Shown here piece by piece: positions 10,632-24,430 of a stretch of 64,000 nt of DNA. The number at the start of each line of letters is the position of its first letter. Position 1 is the stretch's first letter. Source of the stretch: Heterostelium album PN500 (lineage: Eukaryota; Evosea; Eumycetozoa; Acytosteliales; Acytosteliaceae); the NCBI RefSeq assembly GCF_000004825.1, contig NW_008805076.1, forward strand, positions 930,001-994,000. Direction: 5' to 3'. The notes beneath the pieces were generated by a model. The model saw nothing but the letters and a program-made list of their open reading frames with translations. It did not search any database and was not told the origin of the DNA. The translations under genes and the position numbers were made by a program.

Positions 10632-13600
10632 TTATTTAGTGAGTTGTAAATATTTTATAGAGTTTGCAGTCCAAGTGATTCTTCCATCGATGTTGGTAGC
10701 AATGAATTCAGGAACACCAGATGGTGCTTGAATGTAGTAGGTTGTAAGTGGGAACTTTTGACACCAATACGATAGAAATGTACACGAACTAGCTACAGTA
10801 GAAGAATACACACAAAGACTAGGCATAGCTGGAGTAAAGTAAATACCAAAATCAGCATAATATCTTCCACATAGTTTCTGTGGTATGTTGGTGGTTGGAC
10901 TTGTCCATAGAACTTCACCTGTTTGAGAGTCTTTTGCTGCAATAATTCCAGTTTGGTCATCCCATTTGACACCGAAGTATCCATTTGCAAAATTCTTTAG
11001 AGGATTATTTTCGATTTGTTGGTAGTTTGACCATACTCCAGGTTTTGACAAGTATCCATCAATAATCTTTGTATCCTTGATGAAAGAGAATCCCCAATCA
11101 TCAGAACGAGTGGAACCCATCCAATTCATTTGGAATGCGGTTGCACTTGCAACATTTAGTTTGCCTGCTAAGTAACGAACGTTGGCACCAACCACAACAA
11201 TACCAGTGGATTCAAGTTGAGCATAGAATGGTCTTGTCGGTGCAACAGCTGGTAAATCTGATCTCCAGAGTACTATTGGTTGTGGTGTAACTGCATTATA
11301 TGGATTCGAGTCATATACAGCAAGTTGACCGTTACTCTCCAACCTGATATATGATTTTCCATTTGTCAAAACACCTCCTTCATTGATAATTCTATCTTCA
11401 GTCTCTGGATAATACTCTTGATTGTTTGCAACAATGAAACTTCCTGGGATCATCTTCAGGTTTGATCTTTCTTGTAGTGATGTGAATCTACCGTACACCA
11501 TTCTACCTTTGGAATTGAGGACATAGAAACCAATTTGGGTTGTTGTAAAGGCAGGTGCCAATCCAAAGTATCTTCCATCAAGCTGATGCGAATATGTACA
11601 CCATGAAACTTGTCCACTAAGTGTTTGTGCACAAAGATTTCCATCAGTACCAAAAACCAACTTGCAATTAGTTGTTGGAACATTAGGCATGTTGGTATAA
11701 TCTGATGTGTATATTGGATTACCACTTATCTGGACGTTGTCATATATCTTGAGTTGACATTGGTTTTTGTCCATTATCAAATAGTGGACACCATTGGTGA
11801 GAACACTTGGAAGGTACTCCGACTGCCAAGAATAGAGTACATTATTTGATCCTGTATTGTCAAGGACAATTGGTGCATAAACCAATGGATTGACAAAGTT
11901 TTCTTAAACTCAGTACCTGCAAGATTGTTGATATAAGAAGAATGATATTTGAACCAAACAATTTGTCCATTGGCATTTTGGAGAACAACACCATATGGAA
12001 TTAATTTGAGGTATCTAGCTTTGGAGTGGTGACTAGAGAGACACCATCTGGGACATGATTTATCAGAGATAACATTGTTAATGCAGAGATTACCATCGGG
12101 TTGAATGAAAAGTCGGTCCTCTCCATTGCAACTGCTTGAAAGGTAAAGAGATGATGACACAGAGAAAAGAGTGGTTCCCATCGATGAAATTGTCAAACCA
12201 CTTGAAGTCAATGATATTTGGGAAGTAATAGATGATCCAGATTGAATTTGGAGATTTTCATTGATTTTCAAAGAATTTTTAGTTGAAGACTGTGAATCGA
12301 GTGTTGGATATTGTCCTTCATCTCCATATGGTGATGTGTATTGAATGGAGTATGTTTTTGATAGTTGAGCATCGTTGTACTTGATAGTAAGTGTTTTGGT
12401 ACCAATATCAGATTTGAAGTAACATTGGGTTTGAGAACATTTCAAATTTTCACCTATTTGTAAATTGAATATTAGTAAATCGATTTAAAGATAATCAATA
12501 TATCTCGATTACTTACTTCCGATGTAGTATTTAATAAGTGAGGGATTTGGATATTGATTAAGAATATTATGGTATCCACCTGCAAAACTAATTCTATCAA
12601 ACATTGCTGTTTATAAATATAAAGATTATTAGAATATAAAATATTTTTGGGATTTTTGATTTATAGGTACTTACTTTGATAAGAAAGATCAAATTTAGTA
12701 AGTTGTATATTCACAGAGGAATATCCTGGATTAAAAATAAGATTGGTATTGAGAACACATTTCTCTGGGACAACCAATGATTGAACAATTTTGGACCATC
12801 CAATATGAGTGAGATCTCCCTGAGTGTAATATCCCACAGGTAATGTGAGTGATGAACCCAATTTGTTTGGTTTTTCATAAAAGTTAACTGTTGGGAATAT
12901 TCCAGAGTACATTGGGAGAGTCTTTGTTGTTGGTGATAGAACATCAAAATTGTTGATGATTGGCCATGTATTTTGATTCGGTGTTTGGATATTGACGACA
13001 CCAGTGATTCCAACCGGTAATTTAAATAAAATTTGACCATTCCTATTGTATTGTTTGAATAAGTAATCCTTTTGAAGGTAGGTAAATTTAATCTCTGCAA
13101 AAGTTAATGAATCATAGTATACAGCAGTATTATAATTTGGTGGGACCAAGTTATCTAATTTTAGATTCAATGAGACAATAGATGCTATTAAATAATTTTT
13201 GGTTAGTATAGATATTCTATCAATATCCTAAATGGACATGTTATTACTTACAATATGAGATAGATAGTTTGGTTCCAGTTAGAGTAGCTGCACAATCATT
13301 ACCATTCGTAGTCTTTATAGAAAAAATAAATTAGTATTTTCAAATTTAATAAAATTTTGTTGAATTAAATAGTTACAATTGAGGAAACCTGGAATTTACA
13401 AGTACTGGGTGGTGATTGACACATTTCATATGATAAAAGGTCATACTCACCATATGGTAATACCATTGTTGAAGATTGAAAAGTTGTTAATGTTGCGAAA
13501 CAATTGTATCCTGTGTCTTCAATAACACTAATATCTCTTTGGATGATTTGATCTTTGAGAATATCAAAGAAATGTGATGAAACCACAACGAAATATTTGG

Positions 13601-16600
13601 TTGGACTGTTGATAGTTGATGTAATTTCATAAGTTGCAGGTGCATCAAGTGATGCAAATGAATAGTATCCATTGGAATCACAAGATGCAACATATTTGGC
13701 AACAGAGTTAACAGACAAGGTAACTTTGCAGTTTGTGAATACTTGTTCACTAGAATCTCTAACATTATTAAAATTCTTGTCCAAATAAACATAACCATGT
13801 ACAAACGTAACTTTTGCCATAATTGTGTTTGATTTTTGATTTCCAATGTCAACATAAGCATAAATTTGGTTGGTACCAAGTGCAGGCATTTCATTGCAAT
13901 TGATTGTACTTTCATCGGTAAAAACTGGACTTAAACATGGCTTCCAATCAATTTGATTATTACTAAAGTAGATATTGGATGTTGCTGGTGCAACTCCTTT
14001 TGGAACAAAGTTTTTACCAAAGATTGTAAATGTATTTCCAGAGTTTACATAGTTTCCAATGGTTGGTACTTCATAAGAAATATATTTCAATGGTGAAACA
14101 ATATTGATTGAGTTGATTGTTGCACTAACTGAATAATCTGCACCAATTCCAGGTGGAACCAAACATTCAATAAAGAATTGATAACGGTGACATCCAATAA
14201 GCTTGACACCATTACTCAATTTGATATTGTCAAGTTCACTTGATGATATTCCAAATGAATCACCATCAAAAATTACATACCATCCTTTCGTTGGAACAAT
14301 CATCGGTGATGTTGTTGGGATGAAGTAACCTCTTGATAAACTGAATGTTGAGGTGGCAATCGAATTTCCAACTTTTACTTTTAATGGAATTTGTTTTGTT
14401 GGAATCAACATATCATCTGGAATAGTGATTCTTAATGTTTCGGAACTGAATAATTCAAATGGATATTCTTTGTCAAAGAGGAATAGTTTGGTGTTTTCAA
14501 TTGTTCCAAATGATTTTCCATTGATCAAGATAGAATCTCCTGGGAATGTTAACAATGGGTCGCTTGGAATAACCGAGAGGATAACCGGTGATTCATATGA
14601 TACTCTTTGATTATTATCCATTGATTGAACAAATGGACAATTTCTAAGTTGAATTCCAATTGGGATATTCTGACCAGTGTATGAAGGTGTTATACAGGTG
14701 ATTGAAGACTCTTGAATTTTAATGATGAAACACTCTTGGTGACCAATAAATGCTTGAATATCAGAGAATGATGAACCAAAGAACATTCCTTTAATTTCAA
14801 CAATATCACCACCTGATACTGAAAGAAGTTTGTTTGTTGTTCCTACATCAACTTCATTGATGATTGGACATTTGTTGGTGACATAGAATGAGTGATCATT
14901 GATTGAATTATCAACTTTAACAATATTATTGATATCGTTTAGTTTTGGTAATTCACAAAGAATGTTTGTACTGTTGAGAAGATGTTTCGAAATACATCGA
15001 TATCCATTGGAAATTGTAACTTGGGTGGATGAATCGAAATGAGTTCCACTGATCGTAATAATACTATTTGATGTTGGTATGATGTTGTTGATTATTGGAA
15101 TTCTACAGATATCGATTGATTCAATATTGCTGAGTTCTGTTTGTTTGACAAGTTTGATATCACATAGTTTCGAATTGATTGTGGCAATTAAAATACCATC
15201 AAATGTTGTCTTATCCAAAAAGATCGATTGGAAAGTTGATGGATATGCTGAATAATAATATTCGAGCTCGCCAAAAGAATATTTGATTGATTTTGTAGAT
15301 AATTGTGTGTGTTTGATAATGTTGGTGAATTCAACAATCGACATTGGTCTGCAAATTTCATAATGTGTAATTGAGGTTGGTGAATATTGTGGACATATTT
15401 CATTTGTCAAAAAGAATCTAAATCTTTCTTGGAGGTATTTGACTTCGTTGGAACGTGATAATCCGAGGAGTGTCGAGATCATTCTGTTTTCAAGCCACAT
15501 ATCCAATGATTCTGTCAATTGTTCAGTTTCAAGAGTATCCAATTCAAATATTTCATTTGATTTGAAATGATTCGATTGTAAAAGTGAAACTAAAAGTGAT
15601 GAACTTGCATGTTTGATTTGAGATTGAAGTTTGAATGAACGTGAATTTGAAGATCCTCCATTATTATTGTTATTATTGTTGGTAGCGGGTCTGAATAAAT
15701 TCTCAATTGCTGGATCTGCTGGAACAATTCTAATTTTGAACTTATCATAAACATCGACTGCTGATGTAAGTTGGAATGTTGTGAGATCTGAGAAAAGTTG
15801 AGCATATGTCAAAGGATTGGTGCTTTGAGACATCAATTTCCAGAACAAATAGGTAACTTTGGTAAATTCATTATCATTTACATCACTAATTGAAAAGATT
15901 TGGTTAGAATTTGGATTAAATTGAAAGTTCAATTAAATTCATCATTAACTTACGGTAGTGTGTTGATTGTATTCTTGGATTTAATTGGAATTGTAAAAGT
16001 AATGCCTAAAAGATCTGCTGTTGGAAGTGGAGGAGTAGCAATGTTGGTTGGAGTTATCATTCTCATATGAATGAATTTCGATGCAACCAATAATACAGCA
16101 TTTCCCAATTGATCATTGTTGTCTGAAATCGTTGGGTATCTAGTAACACTCATTAATCTTTGAGTCAATAGATAGTAAACCAATACTAAATCATCTGGAA
16201 TATTCGAAGTTTGTGAATAAATATATGGATATCTATATTGAGATGCTGTGCTGAGTGTTGGATCAATGATGATATTGTATCTTGATGTATCGCCCATTGC
16301 GGTTTGGAACTTTTTGGTGAAAGCAATTGTTCTAAATTCAATATTGGTTGTTTCAGTCAAATCATATATTCTTGTGTTTGCTTGGGGATTGGAACGTCTT
16401 GCATCACTATTTCCGTTTAATTGAGTTGGTTGATTGTCAACAAAGACTGCGTTGGCTCCAGTATAGGTGATAGTTGAGGTTACAGCATTTTGATCAAGAC
16501 ATTGTCTGACTTCATTTGATATCTGAGCTGTTCGATCGTTGGTACATGTATGAAGTGTATTGATTGAAGTGATGGTTGCTCCAGTAACATCTAATGCTTT

Positions 16601-19600
16601 GTATTCAACTGTTAAATGTGTTGGTTCACTATAAATCTTCAATGACCTGGATTGGAGTGGTGTTATTGGTGTCCATAGGTAACTTGATACATATGGTTTA
16701 AGTTGGGAGACTTCCTCTTCATTTGGGCTCTGAGCATCTGTTGTATATGGTGATGTTGTTCTTACAATTCTGATTTGTCTCGTGATATCGTGAGTTGGGG
16801 TGGCCGCGGTGATTGTGAGTGTTTGTAAAGGAATTTCAGGGATAAAGTGATGTCCGTTTCCTTTCTTGACTAAAAGTTGAACTTGACCAACAAAGTTTGG
16901 AACATTGATCCTAATTATTTGATCAACTAAATGTGAAATAACTCTACTACGAAGTTTATAGTTTTCACTCTCATCTGTACCTGCAATTTTGACTGAATAT
17001 GATCTAATAAAACTATGCATCTCTCGTGAAAGCTTTTCGTCTTCAAAACATGTGCAACCTCCACCTCTATGTGGCTACATCATTAAATTATTAATGTTAG
17101 TGAACTTAATATCAGTTTAATTAAAAGAATCAGTCATACCTGGAATGCATGTCGATTTGATTCTCCAAAACAAATTGTTGGATTTGGAACATCATATGGG
17201 AACATGTCGATCATAAATTTCGAGTGATCTTGTTTATATCCAGAATATGATTGGTATTCCCAATCATTTGCTGGTGTGACAGGAGTTCCAAGTGCATCTC
17301 TTCTTACCAAGAGTTCAGAGGTTAATTCTATTTAAAGTGTTAATGATTGCATCGTAAAAGTGATTTATAATTTTTGGTCAACTTACGAAGAAAACCAACT
17401 TGAGCAAGGGTTGCAACTTGGTACAAAGGTATCTGAGCACCTCCCACTAAAATCGGAATGGATATTTATTGTTAGCTCTTTTGCATTGTATTGACTTGGA
17501 AATGTAGTACTTACTGTTATAAGTGGCGACAAAGAATTTTCTTTTATAGTAAACTGAAGCAATAACTTCATGAATATCAACACCGTCAAATTGTGATGCT
17601 CTCGGTTTTTGGATTAGCTCCCAAGGTAATAATGGATTGATGAATTTATAATTATGTCTACCTCTTGTTGACAAAATATTTTTTTCCAAAGCTGGAATTT
17701 CAATATTAGTTTTAGCGAATGATTTGATGACTTTGGAAACTAATGGCTTTTGAAGACCTTTGATTCTATGTTCAATCATCCAATAGCAATGATCCTGTAA
17801 ATTTTGATATCTTTGAATTGGAAAATCATCATTTAATTTTTCAATTTCAATATCAGTCAAAGTATTCGCTTGTAACCTTTGCATGAAATTAGGAATTCTC
17901 TGAGTTTCGATTTCTGCCAATCTTTGATCATAGATTGCTTGTATTCTATTGGTACATTGCTAAAGTTGAAGAATTGATTAATTAATATAAATAAAATAAA
18001 TATACATTCAAATGATTTGCTTACAGTTATATAGAATTGAGATCTAATTTTAAATGTAGGTACATCAGTGAGTCTATAGAGATTAACACAAGGTATTCCA
18101 CGACACATGACTGTGTCCGCTGGTATTCTTTGACCATTTTGGTGGTTACTCATATATACCTTGTTTTTCACCATTGTATCAATAACATCAGAGAGATCTT
18201 CAAAGTTGTAACAAAAGAAATTCTGTCCTGCATCTGCTTTACCAAGCCAACCAAGAAGATGTGCACCTGTTCGAGTGAAATGTTCATAGAAGTCTCTATT
18301 TTTTGCTGGGAAATGAGGATTTGTATGTGTGACATGAATTCCTTTGGCAACACCATCCTCGATATCATAAATAACAAATCCTTTGGAATGAGCATAAGAA
18401 AGTGAACTCTCTGTGGCTCCTCTTCCACCTTCTTTTTCTCTTGGACCTGTTTGGTCGTTCCAACTGGATGAGTTCAAAAGATTTCTCATTCATTAATAAT
18501 CTTCAATCATTTATAGCTTGTTTTGATAATGAATATACATACACGTAATAGTAGGAGTTGGTTGTACTCAATTGTTTAAAGGTGGCTGCAAGTGGTGAAA
18601 GTTTTTGGTTTAGGTCGATATTATAACTTGCAGCTGGATTTTTTACATAATCTCCTTCTGGTGTGAGATGATCTCTCATAATCATACTATCCATTGATTC
18701 ATCGGTGTATAAATAACTGTTGGTTGTATGTTGGTTAAATTTTTGTTTGTTTCCTAATTTATAAGTGAACCACCATGAAACTGGTTTATTATTATATTGA
18801 TTAATTGGTCCATCTGCTTGGTCCTAAGCATGAAATACCTTTTAAAAAATTAAAAAACAAAAAAAAAAAGAAATAAAAATGGTTAATATATCATGTTCAT
18901 TATGATTCAGTATTTGTTGCTTACCATAGTTATTGAAATAAATTCTCTCCAATGAATAAGCGGATAGAGTTGGATCGAATACTTGAATCAAATATTTTCC
19001 ACTTGCTTGACCTGCTGGTTTGGCACATGATTTTTGGAACTGATTATTACCAAGTGCAGTCTCGGGATCACAAGTGAGAGTAATCGTTACACCAGAAAGT
19101 TTAACAAGTCTGATTTGAACAGCTGTTGAGTCACCTTTGGTATAGGAAATCGTCAATCGATCATCATTATATTTTGAACCAAATAATGGTGTTGCATTGA
19201 TGATTCTCGGAACTCTAAATTGAAGAATTTGATTGGTGATTGTTCTGCCTCCAACGGTGTATCGAAGTGCTCTTGTGTCTAAATCAGTGGTCTTTGGTTC
19301 TGGGAGTGAACATATCATCGATTGTTTGAGTGGAGCTGTTGGATTGATGAGAAGACATCCACTTTCTTTGATATTCTCAAGATCTGCACTCACTGTGAAT
19401 GAATGTTCTGAAGGGAAAGTAATTTCATTGTTGGTAAAAGTGACACCAATCACTTCGATTTCAATGAATTCTCTTGGTGGATTGGGTGGGAATGTGTTTG
19501 TTGTTGGATCTAATCCAAGAGTACTTGATGTGATTGAGTAGACTGGTTTTACTCTCTTGGCTTTGTCGATTTCATACTCATCAGTTCCAACTGTGAGAGT

Positions 19601-22415
19601 AAATGTATCGTAGTTGAATTGTCCTTCGACCACAATAGTGCAAATCGAATCGACATGACCAACATATATACCATCTACAACATAGTTGGTTATAAGCTCT
19701 TCATGAGTAAGAGGATCTACCTCAAACATTGTAACTGCATTTGCAGTATGGCTACTATAAACACCAACGAACGACACCGTGAATAGATCTTGTGAATAAT
19801 TAACAGTTTGTTTATCGATGAGCATTCTCATTCTCTGGGTTGCAGTGTCATAGTTTAATACTCTTCCAGTTACATATAAATCGTTGGCATTTCCTCTTCT
19901 GATAGTTAGAACATGGTCAAAAGGTATTGGGGCATCACCAATTGAAAGAGATTCAATACGATTAAGTTCTACTCCATTTAGCATTCTAAAGTATCCTCCA
20001 TAAGTACTTTGGATAACATTAGCCAAGAGACTTTGAACATCAAATACAAGTCCTGAATTGAAATAAATTAGTTTTGTGAAACAATAATAAATAAATGATT
20101 ATATGATAGTTACCAGTGTATTTGAATTTGAGAGTGGAATCAATTGTCTTGATAAAACCTGGTTTGGCATTGTTTGGATCAAATACAATTGAAATCGGGA
20201 ATTCAGTTGGTAGATTGGCCAATGATAAATCTTGGATACCACTACATTTGATTGGAGTTGGTGCAGAAGTTGTTTCTGGAGCACAATTCAAGTTGTAGGT
20301 TCCAATTTTAATCAAATAATCTTGTTTCTCTGGGAAATCTGTGAGATCAAAGATAATTGATTTACTGGCTGCGTCATCCAAGAAGTACAATGAAAGTGTA
20401 TTATCATCTTTGGCCTTGATTGTCGGTGCTATTATAGATCATTAATAATCAATTTATCAATAATATTTATAACTGATTAATGATAGTTACCAAGTAATTT
20501 CATTTCAATATCGGGTTTAACTTGATATGAATGTTCAACGACAGTTCCATCATTCGAGGTTAGACTCTTCTCAACAAAGAACTTGATTGTTTGATCACCA
20601 ACCAATGCAGTACTAACAATTTCAATTGAAAGAGTATTGTCTACAATCTGGAAGTCATTGGTATTCAAAGCGATATCATTCAATGTAATCTTGTTTATGA
20701 TTTCCAAGTTTTTACCTTTGAGTGTACTTATTGAATGTCCGGTATTGATAATCTTAATCGATTGAGTTGGTGTCAAATCAAATTCAGGATCTGTATGAAA
20801 TTAAAAGATTAAATTAGATATTGACTCTTTAAGAAAGATAATCTAAACTTTACATACAATTAAATATATAGGTATATCCAGTCGGGTAGTCTCTTCCATA
20901 CATCTTTGTATTGATTTTATACTCCCAAACAGGTGGATTTGTAGCATCTGGGAAATACGAGAGTGAAAGACATTCGTATTGGTCCAATGTCGATGGTGGT
21001 ACAGCTGCTTTATATTGACATTTCAGTTTTATATGACTTGTACCAATGAAAACAGATCCAGATGGGTCAAGATGCTCACCATCAATCACAAACTTTACAT
21101 CTCCTGTCATAGGACCCGAAATATCAACTCCCATACTTGGGAAACTCGGAACTAATAAATAAAAAAAGAAGGAGAAACACAGAGTTGTAAATAAAGCGAT
21201 CATTTAAAAGATTCTTTAATCTATAAAACAATTTGATAATTACCAAAAAAGTTATACTTTTGTGAACCAGTAATTGTTTTACCAAGTACATTGACGTAAG
21301 CATTGACAATACCTGAAGGGAAGTTGGTTGGGACATCCAAAGAACATATGATTTGATTATCATCTTTCGAAAGTTCTTTAACAGTACACTTTACAGTTTT
21401 AGATTGATCTTCATTAATAAAGTTCACTTCAACCTGATCGGGTTTAAGACTTGAAATGAGTGAATCAGTCTTGATAATAATGGCATCATATGATAGATGT
21501 GAGTTTAAAGAGAGTTCCGTTGTTGGGATGATCTTTGCTAAAAAATTATAATTAAAATTAAAATTATAAAAAATAATTTAATCAAATTTGATGAACTTAC
21601 GAAGTGCTGTGATTTTGAATAGAAATTTTGGGATGTGATTCGAATCAGCATATTCAAAATTAAAAAAATAATCACCGAATGGAACTACTTGAGTGGTGGT
21701 ACATTCGATTTCATCTTTTGAAATGACTGCCGTGATTAAACATTCATACTTGACAACTGGTACACCTTGGGGAATAGGGACTAGAGTTATCTTTGGAGCA
21801 TAGTTTGGAAAATGGAGAGCATAACCTTTAAACTTGAAGGTTTTTGTTCCTTCTAGAATCACAGTATCATCATAAATGATAGAAGGAACTTTATTGAGTA
21901 AAAAATTTGAAATATTAGAAAATCATTTTCAACACATTTTTGAATAATAAGATATATACATACTTGTGAATTTCATATAAAAAGGATTGTGGTGGGTTCA
22001 TTGTTGATTGATCCAAGATGACAAGAGAGTAACTATTGGTAATTGATGATTTACCTCGTTTGAGTGGACGGGTAGACTTAGGACGATCATCACTACCATC
22101 ACTACCAACCATACCATCACTACCATCACTACCATCATCATCATCATCATCAATGTCAAATACTACTCTCAGATTTGGAATTTTGTAAACCACTACATTA
22201 GTACCAACTCTTTCAACAAAAGTACATGGTTTAACATTAGTTCCATCTTCAGCAGTAACCTTGAATTTATCCTTGTCAAAAGCATATCCATCTGGAAGTT
22301 TGATCGATACCCTAAAACCATCTTGATAGATTTCATTATCAAATTCGAATTTTACCTGATCAGTTGTCCAAACAACAATAAATGATAAAAATAATAATAT
22401 TATTATTTCTTTCAT
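10632..22415 (-). CDS. Gene A: giant secreted TIG / DNase II / SdrD_B / lectin-type protein (about 3,540 aa)
   Basis: Eighteen exons: 22415-21964, 21888-21601, 21537-21244, 21151-20858, 20790-20491, 20428-20114, 20052-18925, 18838-18543, 18484-18025, 17959-17515, 17446-17387, 17327-17140, 17074-15954, 15885-13377, 13312-13252, 13184-12675, 12606-12517, 12453-10632. The start is set by a signal peptide (MKEIIILLFLSFIVVW). Domains in order: TIG/E-set-like repeats (about residues 150-1020), a DNase II domain (about 1025-1520), a region of unknown fold, about five TIG domains plus one SdrD_B-like domain (DKNFNNVRDSSE) to about 2740, a beta/gamma-crystallin-like segment (VNFYEKPNKLGSS), then B-lectin-like repeats (FGTDGNLCAQ). 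DNase II signatures are present: HSKG (18382-18390), GQNFFC, DHSKF (17218-17226), HRGGG. The frame needs single-base slips at about 21979-21983, 18818 and 11899-11902, so it is either lightly damaged or mis-sequenced. A two-gene model split near 18,900 is possible but gives no signal peptide for the second gene. Confidence 0.75.
17074..18838 (-). other. DNase II domain of gene A with both HxK motifs
   Basis: Alignment by eye to animal DNase II: ISCLGP and SWWFTYKL at the N-terminus, SSWNDQ at the LYNDQPP position, AHSKGF at the first catalytic His-x-Lys, IHVTHTNPHFP at the LVHSVPNFP position, AGQNFFC at GQTLLC, QDHSKF at the second HxK (DHSKW), CFGESNR at CVGDMNR, and PHRGGGCTC at the RGGG motif. 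Every landmark is present in order across six exons. Predicted to be an active acid endonuclease domain if expressed. Confidence 0.8.
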
Positions 22416-23330
22416 CTTTTATTTTATAATATATAGAATTATTTGAATTATTTTTATATATTATTATATAATGAAGATTTGTAAATGATTAAAAAACTAT
22501 TGTATTTTGTAAAGTATGAATTAAAGAAAAACGAGTGATTGGTTAACTATTGAAAGTAATCATTTTAAATGACCAAGCTGATTTAGGCGATTAACCAGTG
22601 AAAAATAAGACTTTAATAGTATTGAATTGAATCCCATTCTCTAAAAGTAATAGCAAAGGTTTATTCGGTTAAATGAAAAGAATGAGGGATCAATCAAAAA
22701 CCAACTTTGAACCTTGTTGTTTTCACAAAGTTTGCACATTTTCAATATTTTGAAAAATATGAATCATTTTTCTAATTTTGGCACGCTAAAAGTTTATAGC
22801 CTGGGATTAAATCGTTCTAAGTTACTCGTGTACGGAGTGTTTTCTTCGACCTTTCCGTACCTATTTTTAAAAGAATTCGACAGACTGACTACGTGGTAGA
22901 TTTTGCAAAAGATAGAACTTAAAAAAAAGTAAAAAAATCAACTTTGAGATTAGACGCAAAATAAAAAATTTTGGACCCTCTAAAAACATGTACATTTTTA
23001 CTCGTTGTGAGTTACAATTCTCGAATCAAAATTTTGTTTAAATCCTTTTTTAGGAAAAAGATTATCAACAATCTTTTTCGAATCATTTTTGCACTTTTAT
23101 TCCCCAAAAGGTAATAAACATTAGGCACCATCAGAAGTAAAATGATTCCGTTGAGAGACAAACCGTGATCGCTAAATATCTAGCTTTTGTATAATAGTTT
23201 TTCAAAAAAAAATAAATAAATTTTTTTATTAGTTTGAAACGAGTGATTGATTGGACGAGTTTCATCTGGATATCTAATCACATGTAAAATTTTATTAAAA
23301 TCAATAATAATATTATTATTTAAAAAAAAT
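22416..23330. promoter_or_regulatory. Divergent intergenic region between genes A and B
   Basis: The 915 bp between the two divergent start codons is the only promoter space for both giant genes, so co-regulation is possible. The middle (about 22,540-23,170) is less A/T-rich than the edges. I could not identify specific transcription-factor sites with confidence. Confidence 0.5.
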
Positions 23331-24430
23331 ATGAAGAATAAATATTTATATATTTATATATTAATTATATTTATTTGTAATAATATTTCTTTTATTACAG
23401 CTATTCCAAGTTGTTTGTCACCTGACAACAATAATGTGCAATGGTGGTATATCAAAAAACTACCATTAACCAATGCATATTTGTACATGGACGAGCATAA
23501 TGTAATTTTTCTTAGTGATATCACTCTGGCTGAAAGTGCACTTGGAAGAACGCTTGAGAGTATCAAAACCAATGAAGTTTTGATGTTCAATGACAAGCCT
23601 TGGCAGTTTGGTGACAAAAATGAAAATCAAGAGACACCTCTAAATGGCCAGTGGCAACCTGATCAGTATGGTACATCCAAAGGATTTGTTGCACTTACCA
23701 GTTCTGGAAATGGAATTCACGTAAAACACACTATGCCTGGTTTTCCTGCCATTTTGCCCACTAATAATGAGGTTGCAATGCCTTCAAGCTATCCAGGAAA
23801 GTGGTTCCCTCAAGACTACCATTTGGCTGATGAACAATCGATTAATTTGAATATCGGTCATTCATTTTTATGTCATACTCTTATCGGCCTTAGCAATTTA
23901 GAGATGACTGCATTTTTTAATACTTTAGTGCCATTGGTTCCAAAGATTTATTTTAACACATTCAGTGAAAGAAATCTAAGATTCTTGAATAATATATTTG
24001 AAGGATCAATCGTTGATTCCTCAGCCAAACAGTACATCAGCCCAACTATTGAAATCCACAGTGGTTTACAATCAAGTGCTTGGCAATCTTTCTTTGGATA
24101 CACTACCGTTCCTGTAAGTAAATAGATGATATTGAATTACACTGTAACAAAGTTAATATAAATATAAATACTAATGATTCTATTGTATTAATTAGAGAGA
24201 TGCCGTTGCAACTGCTAGTTTTAGTAGTTTGGTCGAGAATAGATTGCCAATTGATTTTTCAAATCAATACAACATACCTTTGGAGAGTAGACATTGGATA
24301 TCGGATGTCGAGGCACCAGGATTTGCATTTGACAAACTCAGAATATGTCTTGGTGATTACCATCCAACTTTGTCTTCATCACCTGCCTCGTTTGTGTGTG
24401 TTGTTACCTCGAGTGCTGCCAATACTTTCC
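23331..24430 (+). other. DNase II-like domain of gene B, catalytic histidines replaced
   Basis: Family landmarks are present: SCLSPDNNNVQWWYIKKLP, IHVKHTMPGFP, IGHSFLC, ICLGDY. However, the first His-x-Lys is Thr-Ser-Lys (23673-23681) and the second is Phe-Asp-Lys (24328-24336), and the RGGG motif is absent. Known DNase II activity depends on both histidines, so this is predicted to be a nuclease-dead domain kept for binding or structure. Confidence 0.75.

Noticed and set aside
15885-15932. ATG at 15932 as the start of a separate gene
   Set aside because: Splicing from donor 15953 to the acceptor before 15885 keeps frame with the previous exon, and the ATG lacks a signal peptide.
18842-18924. 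Gene A ending at 18842 with a hydrophobic tail, followed by a separate DNase II gene
   Set aside because: The tail is a translated T-rich intron with a good donor (GTAAGC) and acceptor. The DNase II part would have no start Met or signal peptide. Kept as a weaker alternative.
23247-23330. Upstream in-frame ATG of gene B
   Set aside because: It adds an unlikely N-terminal extension that would bury a good signal peptide starting at 23331.
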